Below, one piece after another: positions 12,188 through 23,612 of a DNA stretch of 64,000 nt. Source of the DNA: Pyrocephalus nanus. Its lineage: Eukaryota; Chordata; Aves; Passeriformes; Tyrannidae. The DNA lies in contig CM076261.1 of assembly GCA_038380795.1 (NCBI GenBank), positions 38,527,866 through 38,591,865 on the forward strand, in the 5' to 3' direction. Position 1 is the first letter of the stretch, and each line of letters opens with the position of its first letter. The notes beneath the pieces were generated by a model. That model searched no databases and was not told the DNA's origin. It saw nothing but the letters and a program-made list of their open reading frames with translations. The translations under genes were made by a program, and so were the position numbers.

Positions 12188-12814
12188 ACACAGTCCTTCT
12201 CCCCAGACTGAACTTCACTTCCAATTTCTTTACCTCCCAGAGGCAAAGGGGGATGGGGGGAACTAGGGCTCCGGCCAGTTCAGCACACATTGTCTCTGCC
12301 TCTCCTTCCTCCTCAGGAGGAGGACTCCTTACACTCTTCCCTTGCTCCAGCATGGAGTCACTCCCACAGGAGACAGCCCTTCATGAACTTCCCTGACGTG
12401 GGCTGCACTTCTTCACAAACTGCTCCAGTGTGGGTCCCCTGCAGCACCAAAAGTCCTGCCCTCATGAGCTGCCTTCAGCATGGGCTCCTCTCTCCATGGT
12501 TCAGTAGGTTCTGCCAGGAGTCTGCCCCGGTGTGGGCTTCCCATTGAGGTCACAGCCTCTTTAAGGCATCCACTTGCTCTGTCTTCCAGGGGTTGTAGGT
12601 GGATCTCTGCTCCACCATGGATCTCCACAGGCTGCAGCAGGACAGCCTATTTCACCATGGTCTTCACCACGGGCTGGGGGGAATCTCTGCTCTGGTGCTT
12701 GGAGTGCTTCTTCCCCTCGTTCCTCACTGATCTTGGTGTTAGCAGGGCTGTTTCTCTCACATATTCTCACTCTTCTCTCTGGCTGCTGTTGCACAGGGGG
12801 TTTTGATCCTGTTC

Positions 12815-12825
12815 TTAAATATATT
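12815..12825 (-). promoter_or_regulatory. TATA-like box in the U3 of the solo LTR
   Basis: The minus strand reads TTAATATATTTAAG across this position, inside an otherwise GC-rich LTR. It sits where the U3 promoter of an LTR in minus orientation would be expected. Residual promoter activity is possible but not shown. Confidence 0.45.
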
Positions 12826-13010
12826 AACCCAGAGGTGCTGCCATCATCGCCGATGGGCTCAGCCTTGGCCAGCAGTGGGGCCATCTTGGAGTTGTCTGGC
12901 ATTGGCTCTATTGGACATGGGGGAAGCCTCTGGCAACTTCTCATATCAAGCAGCCCTGTAACCCCCCCTCTCCCGCCCACTACCAAAACCTTGTCACGTA
13001 AACCCAATAG

Positions 13011-15633
13011 AGTAACTAACCTTTGTACATGCCCAGGTATTGTGAGACACAGTTAAGAGCCCTTGCAATATGTCACTTTGTTACAGCAAAGAAAGTTAAA
13101 GATTGAGGCAAAGGCTTAACTATAAATTTTTTTTGCCTGTATGAGTTTAATTTAGAATTGCAATCATGATGTTACGTAAATTAAAATAGCAATAGTAGAT
13201 CACTAGTTGGCAAGTCTCTTAAGAATAATATAGCTACTTCACCAGATTATGGAGTACTTTCTATGTGCTTAGCCCATTGCTGAAATTAGTCTATTTTTTA
13301 ATTTTAAGATACTTTTGAAGAGGAGAGAAGTGCTTTAACAGGGGAAATTCTGATGACTCTCTCTAAGAATTAGGAGAATTACTCCTCGAAATGCGAGCTT
13401 CCTTAATGAAAAGAAGCATTTCCCTTCAAATAAAATTTGAAGTTTTGCCCCAAGCATCCTCCAATCCATGCCTAACCTATAGGGCATTAACTGTTCAAGT
13501 AAATATTAGGTATTGCTTGATCTGCAGGTATAATATATAAAGGCTTCAGAGTAAAAATATGGTTTTAAGGAAGAGTAGAGAAATAAGGAGGAAATCAGCC
13601 ATCCCCATGAAGGACTTGTGAAGGGCAGACAAATGCCTTCCCAGAAAGGGAAGTATGGGAAAACTGTGTATCAGTGGTGCCTGTTTTAGTTGGACACTTC
13701 ATTTTTTTCAGTGTCAGATAAGGGCTGCATGCATCAACCAACTAGTGTCTTATCTCCTGAGTGAGCCACTGCACTGTCTCCTTCAGAAAGGGATATGGAA
13801 ATGTACATTCACCATACAAACAATTAGGGGTGCCTGCTCCTCATGATCATCTCTACTGAAAGGAGGAGTGAGCACAAGCTGGTGAATTTACTCTAATAGC
13901 AAGCCTAAACATCTTTTCTGGACACCCAGTGGAGATCCTGTCAAATGCCTAGTGAATGTCATTGGTAATGACAAGGGGAAGAGCTACCAGGCCTACTGGA
14001 AAGGTAGCAGTCAACTATTGACATTATCAGACTAGTGCTGTGGCCCACAGCCTTGCACATTCTGGTGACCCTCCTCAGGAGAAAGAGCCACAAGAAGCAG
14101 CTCTGGTAGAACAAGCTCCACACTAAACATTTGCAGCGGAGGAGGCGCATAGGCACAGTGCTGTAAGGAAGAGCTGAAATCAACCTTCAAACAGATGACA
14201 AGAGAGGATCTGTCAGAGCATCCTTCAAGAGGACAGAGAGCATGCTGAGAGAAAACGATGATAATAGCAACAAAACCTTGCCGAGACTGAACAGAGGAAG
14301 AAGCTGCAGGAGGGCAAGAAAACAGAGGATTTATAGAGTGAAGCAGACAGAAAGAAATGACAAATGTCTTCATAAAATAACAGAAAGAAAAAAAGACAGC
14401 TCTGATTGGTAGCAAGTGTAGAATTTGGCTCTGTCTTGGAAACAGACTAATACGAAAAGAAGGCAAATAACCGTTCCATGGGGTTGTAAATGAGCACGGC
14501 AGAAAGCAGAGGAGTCTGTGGTAACAGAGATTGGAATAAAAGCATCTGGATAGCACAGTAAGTCTCTGGGATGAGTAGAGGACATTGGAGGGGAGTTGTG
14601 AAAAAAAAAATCAGATTCCTACTTTTGATGTGGTTTCAGGTTATAGCTCATCAATATGCCAAGAGGAAGGCATCTGTCAGCAATGTGTTGTAGATACTAG
14701 GGCTGTATACAAAATGGAACTATTTTACAGAAATGTTGGATCAAATCTTGACTAAACCTTTTTTGTGTAGTTATGTCGTGGAAAAGGTTAAATCCTCATT
14801 AGGATGAGTTCAGTTGCACTACTAAGGGTGGGCTAGAGCTGACTGCTGCCCATGGTACAACTCAGCATGAAGTGCAGGACTAAGAAACTGGATGCTGGGT
14901 TCAAATGAGAGATAATGGCCAAAAAAAAGAGAAAAAGGAAAAAAAAAGCAGGTCAACACTGAGCTGTCAGCCTCTGCTTGTCGGTTTCCCTTGCCTGTTT
15001 GGTCCATTGTAGCTCTTTAAATGCCTTCTTGCTTGCTGTCCTGCTGGGCAATGGAAGGAGCTCCCATTAAAGACTAATTTGTGTTACAACCTGCTAAATA
15101 TGTGACTATTAGTGAGGCAATGAATGGCTAACAATAGTGATACCCAGTATAGCTAATAACTTTTCCCTACTATTATTAGCTATCTCCATCTCATTCAGTT
15201 GTTTCTCACCTTTGGGAGAAAGTGCTCCATTATATCACCTCTGTAATCCTTTATTGGGCTGTATAAATGTTTATGCATAACAAACATATATAATGATGTG
15301 TGGCACATAGGTGTTAATTTTTTACTCAAAAAATGCATTAAAATCTGTTGCCACTTTAATCCTACTGCAAATCAAACCTTTGACTATGAAGCCCTTGTTT
15401 TGTTGAAACGTCAATAATTATAGTATCAAAAATAAATTATAAGGTGTTCTGTTTTCTTCTTCATGTGTCAATTTAGTAAAACATCAGTAAAATGCTCATA
15501 GATAACCATCTAACATTGGTTTTTTATGCAATTTGTTCTCTTTCTTGTTTCTGAGTGTTTCAGTGTTAATACCTCTGCAATGGGCAAAAAGTAATTGTCC
15601 CAGGAGTAAATGGATAAGAGCTTTGAAACTACT
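13011..15633. other. Noncoding stretch; purine-rich block at 13.9-14.6 kb
   Basis: No gene recognised. From about 13.86 to 14.59 kb the plus strand is purine-rich. As a result the minus strand is poor in stop codons and shows a 174-codon open frame (14032-14556). Its predicted product is a low-information S/F/L/C-rich sequence that I do not recognise, so I attribute it to composition. The rest is AT-rich without recognisable repeats. Confidence 0.5.
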
Positions 15634-15700
15634 ATAGGATCTGGACACTTAAGTTCCCATTATTTTTAATGACCACTGAGCATCTAAATTCCCCATGTAG
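15634..15700 (+). repeat. Fragment of an ancient amniote interspersed repeat
   Basis: The text GGATCTGGACACTTAAGTTC, then CCCATTATTTTTAATGACC, then TGAGCATCTAAAT follows the pattern of an old repeat I know from turtle, crocodilian and bird genomes. There the pattern is a 'ccattgacttcaatggg' core flanked by 'gaggatctgggcc' and 'gagcacctaaat' motifs. Divergence is high. The family name is not assigned here. Confidence 0.45.
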
Positions 15701-17274
15701 TTACATTTACCTACCAAATTGTCCTCAAAGAGTTGCTGGACCAAAACTGTTTTTATTCTGAGACGAATTACCTTCTTTTCTCCAGGAACTTAACAAGTTA
15801 TTTATTAAAGAGGCAATTACCAAATGTCATAATATATTTGACTTACTGGCTGTAAATATCCAATCTATCAACCATTACCTACATTTAAAACCAGTTTTAT
15901 GTCAACTGGTCTTTCTTTGGCCTCTTTAGGAATAATCTAGATGAGAGACTGAACAACCTAACTTCTGATTTGAAATATCACCCTGTGGAGGATAATTGTT
16001 TTATTGGAAGACCCCCTGCAGTGCCAGGCTCCAGGAGAGTTAGAAGAAAGTTTGTTTTCTTTGTTAAAGATTGGTGGCTGCTGGCTCTCTTCTCTGGCTA
16101 AAGAGATGTTTTCCGTTCTGTATGCTCACAGGCTATTCAGACACGTCTGAAATCATTGCTTTGATGAACTTTCTGTGATAATTTACTCATCAGGGTACCA
16201 TTTCACAACATCAGTCTGTTACCTGAAGAATATTTACATGTTGTAGTGAAGTAGAATACAAATTAAGAGACGTATTTTATACTGAAATTTTTCTTTTCTG
16301 ATTTGCTTCAATGTATAGATTGAGACCAGTCAAAAAGCATACCCCCACTGCATAACCCTACCTCCAGCAGTAAGTTTAGTAACAGTCATAGAGTTTTCCT
16401 TTAATGCTAACCATCTCCGTAAGGATGAGAAACACAGGGTAAAGTAATGCTGCATAATTGAATGTTCAGCATTAGAAAACTTCTCATCAATGAAAGAAGG
16501 GTAGAAAGTGGGGTTTTTTGAAAGCATAATACTAGATGAAAGTATTTAGAATGGAGATAATATCAGCAAATTTCAAAGGAGGCCACATTTGCAAATTCTG
16601 TCCATATTGACCAATAAACAATTTATGGAGAGAACACAAAGCGTTAGAATATTTTAAGATCATAGCTTCTGACAAGTATACTTTATTTATGACTTTGCAG
16701 TACATTCTTCTCCAGTAACGTTTACAGGAAGTAAAAAGGGAAGGGGGAAGAGGCAGTGTTCACAGTGTTTTATCCTCTTATTCTCTGCCATGTGTGGGGC
16801 ATTGTCAACATCAGTGGGATAACCTCAATATTCCTGTCTCAAAAAAAATGGAACTAGAAAAATCACAGATGTGGCATTAAATGTTTAAGGAAAAGGACCA
16901 CGAAGAACGATGCTGCCTTATCTGAAACTTGGATAGAACTGGTGCCAACAGATGAGAGTAGCAGGCATAGTCAATTGAGTCTGAATGAAAAAGGAGGCAG
17001 AGATGGAGTGGGAGAACTGTCTGGCCTTAGTGCAAGTTCTGCTACTGTTAGACACCCTATTGGCAGAGCCAAAGGTTTGCAAGCTAATGGGATTATATGT
17101 TTAGATAAGAACAATGTTTGAGTTTAGTTCCAATTCTCCTGATAGAACAGGGATTCTGTAGCTTTTGCCCACACAGTGGATCTGAGTGTTTGAGGAAATA
17201 CACTGGGTTTAGGTTTCTGAGACTGAAGCACCAGACAAAGGTAAAACTTCTACTATTAGTTATAATCTGTGTCT

Positions 17275-17312
17275 TAGAGGTGCCTGCAGGTACTAGGTAG
17301 AGGTGCCTGCAG
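17275..17312. repeat. Direct repeat, two 15-bp copies, period 23
   Basis: TAGAGGTGCCTGCAG occurs at 17275-17289 and again at 17298-17312, separated by eight bases. Probably a small local tandem duplication. Each copy contains the PstI-type palindrome CTGCAG. Confidence 0.85.
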
Positions 17313-17621
17313 TTTGTACTGCATGCAGATCCCCATGTGGTACAAACATTTAGAGCATAGCACTGCATTGAAGTGTTTGCAATCCAAGTATCTGAGCTGG
17401 TAGATCACACCCCTGTTTTACCAAAGCTTAGATTTCAAAATCATCATGTTTTAGACAGAAACCAAAGCCTTTAGAAAAGTCTCAGAAAAAATAGGTCTCA
17501 GAGTGATCACATTTAGGAATTAAGAGGTCAAGATTTTCATTTGTGTCTCTCAAAGTCACAAGAAAGAGCCCCGATCTGAGAAATCATTTTCTTGAAAATT
17601 TTGAAGTTCGCATGTTTCTGG

Positions 17622-17653
17622 TAATAAATAAATAAATAAATAAATAAATAAAT
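17622..17653. repeat. Tetranucleotide microsatellite (TAAA)8
   Basis: About eight perfect TAAA units in AT-rich DNA. Likely polymorphic. It encodes the alternating YLFI-type run seen in the minus-strand frame across this site, which is not a gene. Confidence 0.95.
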
Positions 17654-18820
17654 TGTTGATTCTACTTGAAGGAGGATGTATCTAGAAAACCAGAATTTTG
17701 CTGAACACAATCTAAGTAGTGAACTAAAAACACAAGGCAGAGTGAAAGTAGAACAAGCCCAGGGAACAGTGTGGGCCACAAAGGAAGAAGTGAGAGAGAA
17801 GCTAAACACTGAAGTCAGCCTGCTTCCTAACCCTCTATGACAAATTTGCCATCCCAATTCACCATCAGTTTTCCTCTTTTCAACCTAGTCCAGAGTTCCT
17901 GAGACATGGGCAGCAATCCAGAGGTCAGGAGGACAGCAGTGTTCCTTGCTTGGGACGCTCACGACTGATGCCATATGTGCAAAGTGGAGTGCAGGTGTAA
18001 ACCTTGCTGTAACAGGCATCCCTTTGGACATCTCAACGTCTTGGGATGAGACTGTCATACCACCCCATAGCCAAGAAGGGCTCCCTTTTTGAGGAGACCC
18101 TCTACTGTCTGAGCACCACCTCCTAGGACAGCAGTGCTTCCAGCCTTCTGCTGAAGAGACACCAGGGTAAAAAACCTAGAGTAGAAATAAAAAGGAGAGC
18201 CTTAACAATATCTTCTGCTTTAAAAGACACCATGACAGTGTTGGTTAACTAGGCAAGTGTGCCTCTAACAAACCCATCGAGCTTGATAAATGGTTCTCTA
18301 TTAATATCCTAATTTTGCTGGATCAGATGAGCCACTTTTGGAGTTCAGAGGCAGAAAAAGACTGCTTGAAAGATGACTCTTACAAGAAGCTAATTGCATG
18401 CAGGGTTTTCAGAAATATTAGGTCAGTTCCTGTTCAAAAGCTGGGTGTCTGTTCTTCTTTAGTGGCAACAAAATTAATTCTTCTGGGCTTGGGGAGAAAA
18501 AGGAGTACTTTGATTTTTACCAGTTAATATACTGTTGAATCTTACTCAAAATAACTTTTTTAAGTTTTAAAACATTCCACAAAGGAAGGGATATAATTTC
18601 CAGAATGAAGGATGGTGTAAAATAATTCCAACAAAATTGATTAGGTTGGAGGCACTATGTTTCTATGACTTCTGTAAAATACTGCTTTTTTAATGCTAAT
18701 ATTTCATCAGTAGAGAAGAAATATTGCAGTTGATTTCTTTTCGGACACATCCATAAAAATACCATTTACACCAGTACAACAGTGAAAACAATGTGATTTA
18801 AGTGGGGAGAGATCTTTCCC

Positions 18821-19067
18821 CATAGGTCATATTCTAGTTTTAATTACATCATATCTATCCTAAAGATCCAGGGTTTACTGTCTCAGGACAGACTAGTGTC
18901 TGAGACAATGACCCATGTCAGTATTTCAAAGAAAGATATAAAAAATTTTTACAGCATGGCATATCTCTATGTTATTCTGCTCTTTGATAGAGTAATGCAA
19001 GCTCACTGCTTTCAGTGGGGTTGTACTGGTGAAATAAGAATGTTTCACTCAAAGAGAGTCTGAATTT
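18821..19067. repeat. Two arms of an ancient palindromic amniote repeat
   Basis: The left arm (about 18821-18870) reads GGTCATATTCTAGTTTTAAT then TACATCAT. The right arm (18992-19067) reads CACTGCTTTCAGTGGGGTTG, then TACTGGTGAAATAAGAATG, then GAGTCTGAATTTT. I recognise these as degraded halves of the old repeat whose ends read roughly 'ggtcagattctgatctcagttacac' and 'ctccactgacttcagtggagttacaccggtgtaaatgagatcagaatc'. The about 120 bases between the arms do not match, so this may be one interrupted copy or two copies. The match is to patterns from memory. Confidence 0.45.
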
Positions 19068-22000
19068 TATTCATAGTAAGCAACTGATTTTTGATTGCTT
19101 GATGGTCTCCGAACTTTCTTTTAATTAATTTACTGTTACTGTTGTGTTACAGTGATGACCCCCTTGCCCTTTGACTTGGTCATTCTATCCATCATGATAG
19201 GCCTTGTACTGATTACCAATGAGGTCTCTACCATACCAAGAGTTTTACAGAAAAGTGTTCCAGTCTGCTTCTTGATTGTCACGTGTAAAATAATTTTTAA
19301 AACCAACTTTGCTATGAAAAGAATGATGAGAAGAGTTGCTTATAAATAGTACTTTTAAAACTTGAGGCTGTGAAGAAAGATTAATCTCAAATGCTTTTCA
19401 AAGTTCTTCCTTGTTTACACATCACACTGAGACTCTAGCTTGATATTAGTGTTCTTCCCTGTTATTCTGCCTTGATAGTTCCACTCAAAGGATTCAAAAA
19501 GCAAGTTGTAATAAAAAAACTAGGTTTGATCACAAAAAATGTCCAATTAAGTATTTTCCCGATGTTCATTAAATTTGAAAATGTTCATAGGGAAAATATA
19601 CCTTTTAGCAAAATGCTCAACAGAGGAAAATCTGGCTGGCATATGTATTTTGTATTTGGAATGAGATTTTTCATTGGTGTGAAGCATCTTGGGAACAGCC
19701 ACACCATGAGAGTGTCATACCTGGTCGGGTTCTAGTTCTGACTGGGAAGAGGAATCCATAGGATAGATGAGACAGGTGGGTCAAAAATATCATTTCCCAG
19801 TTGTGGCAATTTAGAGTGAAGTGAAGGAGGAAGATCGCCACATCTCTCCTTCCCTGCAACAGTAAACATTTTATTTTTGAAAATTTAAGATTATCCATTT
19901 GATGACATAGAAGTTAAAATTTTTGCCTTTTTAAAATGATTTTTTTAAAAATCTCTGGAAAGATAAATTGCATTATTTGGGCTTTTTAGCCTGCCTGGGG
20001 GGAAATTTCAAATACTATAATTTTTTGCAAGATAGAAATTTTCTTTTTTTCAATCTGATACAAAAATTGTATGATATATAGTAAATATGATCTTAAATCT
20101 CTTGTAAAAGGAAAAATAATAGGTACTCCTACATTTCTCTCAAATGATACTAAGGTAATCTAGACTTTAGAGATGGAGTGAGGTTGCAGCCATAACTCTG
20201 TGTGCTCTGTGTGTGTGTGTGCAAGACTGGAGAAATCCAGGTCATCTGAACCTATGTTCCAAAGTGTCCTTTATGCAGAAGAGTATCTTCAATATTAAAT
20301 CTTTCCAATAACAGCATTCTATAAAAGTAAACTTTGGGAAATGAGCATTTGGGAATCAACCTTTCCCAGCGAGATGAGCCCTTCCAGTGGGATGAGAAGC
20401 AGGAAATTCAAAACATTGCTTGGCTTCAGGAAAGTGAAAATGACAGTCTCCTAATGCAGGGTGAAAGGTCCTGCCCTCTCATTTTTATCCACTGAAGACT
20501 CATCCAGCTAATGTGTTAGTGCTATTTTTTCTGCTGATGATCTAAATTAGATCCTTACGCTGCAGTTATGCCATATATCCATCTTCTTTCATGGCTTTCT
20601 GTTTCCCTGTCTTACTGGAAAATGACCCTAAAGTGGGCTTGCTATTGCATGTGCTTTTAGCCTAAGGTGGTCTCCAGAACTGAAATGCAGAAGTACTGTT
20701 TTGTCCAACCCACAGAAAGACAAAGACACAAGGCTGGAAAACTGGCATGCACCTTCTTTTGTGTACTTCTTTCCTGATCTAAACTGAAGGCATGCAATAT
20801 CCTTTAAATGTTTCCTGAGCATTCTTTCCATCTCTAAACAGCACATTTACCCACTTAAGTATTTCAAAACTTACACTGATAACCTCTCTTCTTGGCTTCC
20901 CTGTTTGGAGATAACCTGCAGGTGACATGACATTAATCAGAAAAGAAAATCAAAAAAGCCAGTGATAGATGGAGTAGGTGTTGCTATGTATTATCCTAGT
21001 ATGTAGTACAACACAGCAACAGGCTCTTTTGAAATGTTGTGACAGGTAGGCAAGTGCTCAAAGCTGGTCTTGAACCAGTTTTACACACAGAAAAGATGTG
21101 ATTCCAGTGCACTATCATCTTTATCTACCTGTGGTAATCTGTGAAGTTTGCACCTTTCTGGCAGCCAGCAGGAAGCTGCACCTTCTGGGAAGACCAACTG
21201 AGACCTTTGCACTAGCTCCTTCAGAGACTAATGACCATCACAAACCCCACCATCTTCTCCTTCACAAGCAAGGTGCTGCCTTTTTTTTTTTTACTTCCTA
21301 ACATATGGCAGCATGTAGATTTAAAACAACAAAAACAAAGTCCTGCCAAAACAAAACACTACAATGCATGCCCAGTTCTCCTTTGGGAGTAGGATGAGAG
21401 GGAGAACCACACATGGCAGATGCTGGTTGTTTAAAGCTCTACTAGAAGGCACTCAGATGCTACAGTGATGTATGGCCCTTAGGGAGCAGAGCCTAACAGC
21501 TTCCATGCCCCTCTCCTCAGTAGCGTGAGAAATGGGGATGATGCACGGGTGGAAGCAGTAAAGCTAAAAAAGTTGTCCAGGAACAAGTACCAACACTAAG
21601 CAGCCTTAGTGCTCCCACTAGATAAAATCCTTGCTTTGGAGAATTTAAGGAGAACAGAGCCCCATGCTGAGTTTCTTTCTGGCCATGGGTTCCACTCCTG
21701 TGCGCACATGCATATGTGCAAGCATCACCCAGTCAAATCCATGCAGTGAACACTGCAAAAGTTCAAAGCTTTTGGTTTCCTCTTCATTGCTTTTTTTTCA
21801 GGGGCAGCCTCTGATCTTTACTTTTCATCCCTGGATTTATTTGGAAGCACTTCTCTCCCATTTCTTCATGTGGCAGGTTGCATGCAGATTCATTTTTCTG
21901 GTATTCAGTGACCGTCCGCATTGCTTTGTAGTTAGTTTACATCTTCACGGCCATAATGAAATCGAGACTTGAAGGAATAACTGGATAAGCAGGTCTCTCT

Positions 22001-23006
22001 CTCCAGCTGTCATGTCTAGTTGTGGCAGAAAACTGGTGTTTCATTGTAAAAGATGTTAATTTCAATCTGAGCTGTGGCTGTGTTGAGAGAAGCATAAAAG
22101 GAATTCTTGATTATCTATATCAGTACCGTTGTCCCCGGGGACAGGCTCTGAATCTTTAGATCACATATGGCAAGAGTGCTGTGATAAAATATGCATCAAT
22201 AAAACTTTGCAATTTATGATAATAAAGGAGTGGAAAGTTTTATACACTGTGATAATTATTCCTGACTGGTGTTATTTCCTTCCTTTCATTCTTCTGTATG
22301 CCTTTGTTTTTAAACCTTTTCTGCGTGTTGTAGCAATTATTGCATCATTGAAACTGTGGGTTCACAAACTGGGGGATCACCTTGTTTCTAGGCCTGTTAA
22401 CCTTCTGTAGGAATCAGTCTACTTCTGAAGCAGTAGGAATTTGTCGTCTTTGGGAAGGCTCTGAAGTGCTGTGACTCCTCGCTGTTCTTCCTCTTCTGTG
22501 CATGCACACACACTACATCCAGCATGAATTTCAGAATAGCTTCCAAAAAGGATCAAATTATATTCCTCTTATCTTCCTTTGCATATCTTATTACCATAAT
22601 TGATGAGAGATGCATATATTTGCATGAAGGTAGCATTTATCCCTTACTGCATGTCACCTGCATTGTTTTAAATGCATTTCATCTAAATAGAGTTTTTATT
22701 CTTTTGAAGTAGGAGACTAATGATATGATTACATTCACAGGAAGTAAACACTGGGTTATTAAATACAGCCAATATATTATCTGTGACCTTATTATTTTTC
22801 CTTGGCTCATTATGTCTTTGGTGGCCATCATATGAGAGACCCTCTCTTCTGCTCCAGCACACTTGATAGCAATTACTCATACAGCTTGAAACGTATGGCT
22901 CGGCAGTACAAACCTCTTGCATGCTTGGGCTCTGGCTGACTTCAAAGGGACTTCCACATGCAGTGTTTACAGGCAGCTCTCCTTTACTGAACACCCTCAC
23001 TGACAT
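19068..23006. other. AT-rich noncoding stretch
   Basis: I see no recognisable gene. Short open frames (up to 102 codons, 21664-21972) have no recognisable similarity. There is a short GT run near 20209-20221 and a T-rich run near 21281-21292. The segment 22941-22975 (GACTTCAAAGGGACTTCCAC and following) may be another scrap of the ancient repeat that continues at 23007. Confidence 0.5.
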
Positions 23007-23085
23007 GTTTGCACAGTGTCTAGCGCAGTGGGATTTTGGGCTTTACTGGGACATCTAAGCCCTGCTGTAACACAAATAGTTGTTA
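23007..23085 (+). repeat. Fragment of an ancient amniote interspersed repeat
   Basis: The segment starting TTTGCACAGTGTCTAGCGCA, with GTGGGATTTTGGGC, then ACTGGGACATCTAAGCCCTG and CTGTAACACAAATA, aligns by eye, position by position, with an old repeat I know from turtles, crocodilians and birds ('gtacagcgcctagcacaatggggtcctg...ctactgtaatacaaata'). Divergence is high, so the insertion is old. Confidence 0.55.
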
Positions 23086-23328
23086 GTCCCATCTGTCTCT
23101 CGTTTCCCTTTTGTTTTTACTTTTCTCAGTATTTTGCTTCAGTTGGCCTAACAGAAGTAAATCAGCCACTTTTATCCTTTTCCAGGCTTATTTCTCCACA
23201 ATTAAGAGCAAGTCAGAAACTAGTTAGAAGAAACAGTTTAACCAACAAGCTATCTCAAGGATGTTTCCTTTTACTCATGCTCACTCGACTAAATTGTGCA
23301 CTGGTAGCAATAGTAGCAAGGTACTTAC

Positions 23329-23612
23329 CTTGAAGGACACACTTATTTCCCATCGACTTCCATAGGACTTAGTCACCTGCCTGAGGTTTGGTAAGTGCTG
23401 AAGGGTTTTGCACCTTTGGGTAACAAGGCCCCTGTCAGGAAATTCATACCTATTCGGTCCTGCATAATCAGTCTTTCCCCAGATTCCTGCAGTTGTTTGA
23501 ATGCCATCAAAGGCAGTGAGATTTAGATCATTTCTGTAAGTGCTTAAGTGGACTTTGATATCTTTAAAAGTTCTGCTGAATCTGGACCTGATTAAAAGAA
23601 CCCAAGTGTTTA
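23329..23612. repeat. Ancient amniote repeat fragments containing an exon-like unit
   Basis: The plus strand shows CCCATCGACTTCCATAGGAC near 23350, then TGCTGAAGGGTTTTGCACC, and, further right, GTAAGTGCTTAAGTGG and TTCTGCTGAATCTGGACCTG. These match the old repeat patterns 'cccattgacttcaatggga' and 'gtgcttaagtgctttgctgaatcgggacc'. On the minus strand the same DNA carries an acceptor CTTACAG ending at 23534 and a perfect donor CTTCAAG/GTAAGTACC with the exon ending at 23329. The 205 bases between them are open in one frame, inside a minus-strand frame of 111 codons (23281-23616). The peptide is not one I know. I read this primarily as repeat, with possible exon use as a separate hypothesis. Confidence 0.5.

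Larger units (their letters stand above)
12029..13010 (-). mobile_element. Solo LTR of a bird endogenous retrovirus, minus orientation
   Basis: The block starts with TGTGTTGACCCTGGCTGGA and ends near AAACCCAATAG. I recognise both ends, and the internal motif around GATGGGCTCAGCCTTGGCCA, from a common LTR family of bird genomes. I believe it is ERVL-type, but this name is from memory. Read on the minus strand the order fits an LTR: a TATA-like TATATTTAA at 12815-12825 in U3, then about 600 bases, then the polyadenylation signal AATAAA (plus-strand TTTATT at 12182-12187), then a short U5. It is GC-richer than its surroundings, which explains the many overlapping open frames on both strands (up to 160 codons); none is called as a gene. 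No gag, pol or env sequence flanks it, so it is a solo LTR left by recombination between two LTRs. A target-site duplication could not be identified with confidence, and the right terminus is mutated away from the usual CA. Confidence 0.8.
15701..18820. other. AT-rich noncoding stretch
   Basis: No gene or recent mobile element is recognisable. It contains the TAAA microsatellite (17622-17653), a 15-bp direct repeat (17275-17312) and a 106-codon minus-strand frame (17537-17857), part of which is encoded by the microsatellite and is therefore not a gene. Confidence 0.5.

Noticed and set aside
12574..13056. 160-codon plus-strand frame
   Set aside because: It lies in the solo LTR, overlapped by a 148-codon frame on the other strand; LTRs do not encode such proteins.
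14032..14556. 174-codon minus-strand frame
   Set aside because: Strand asymmetry (purine-rich plus strand) removes stops from the minus strand; product unrecognisable.
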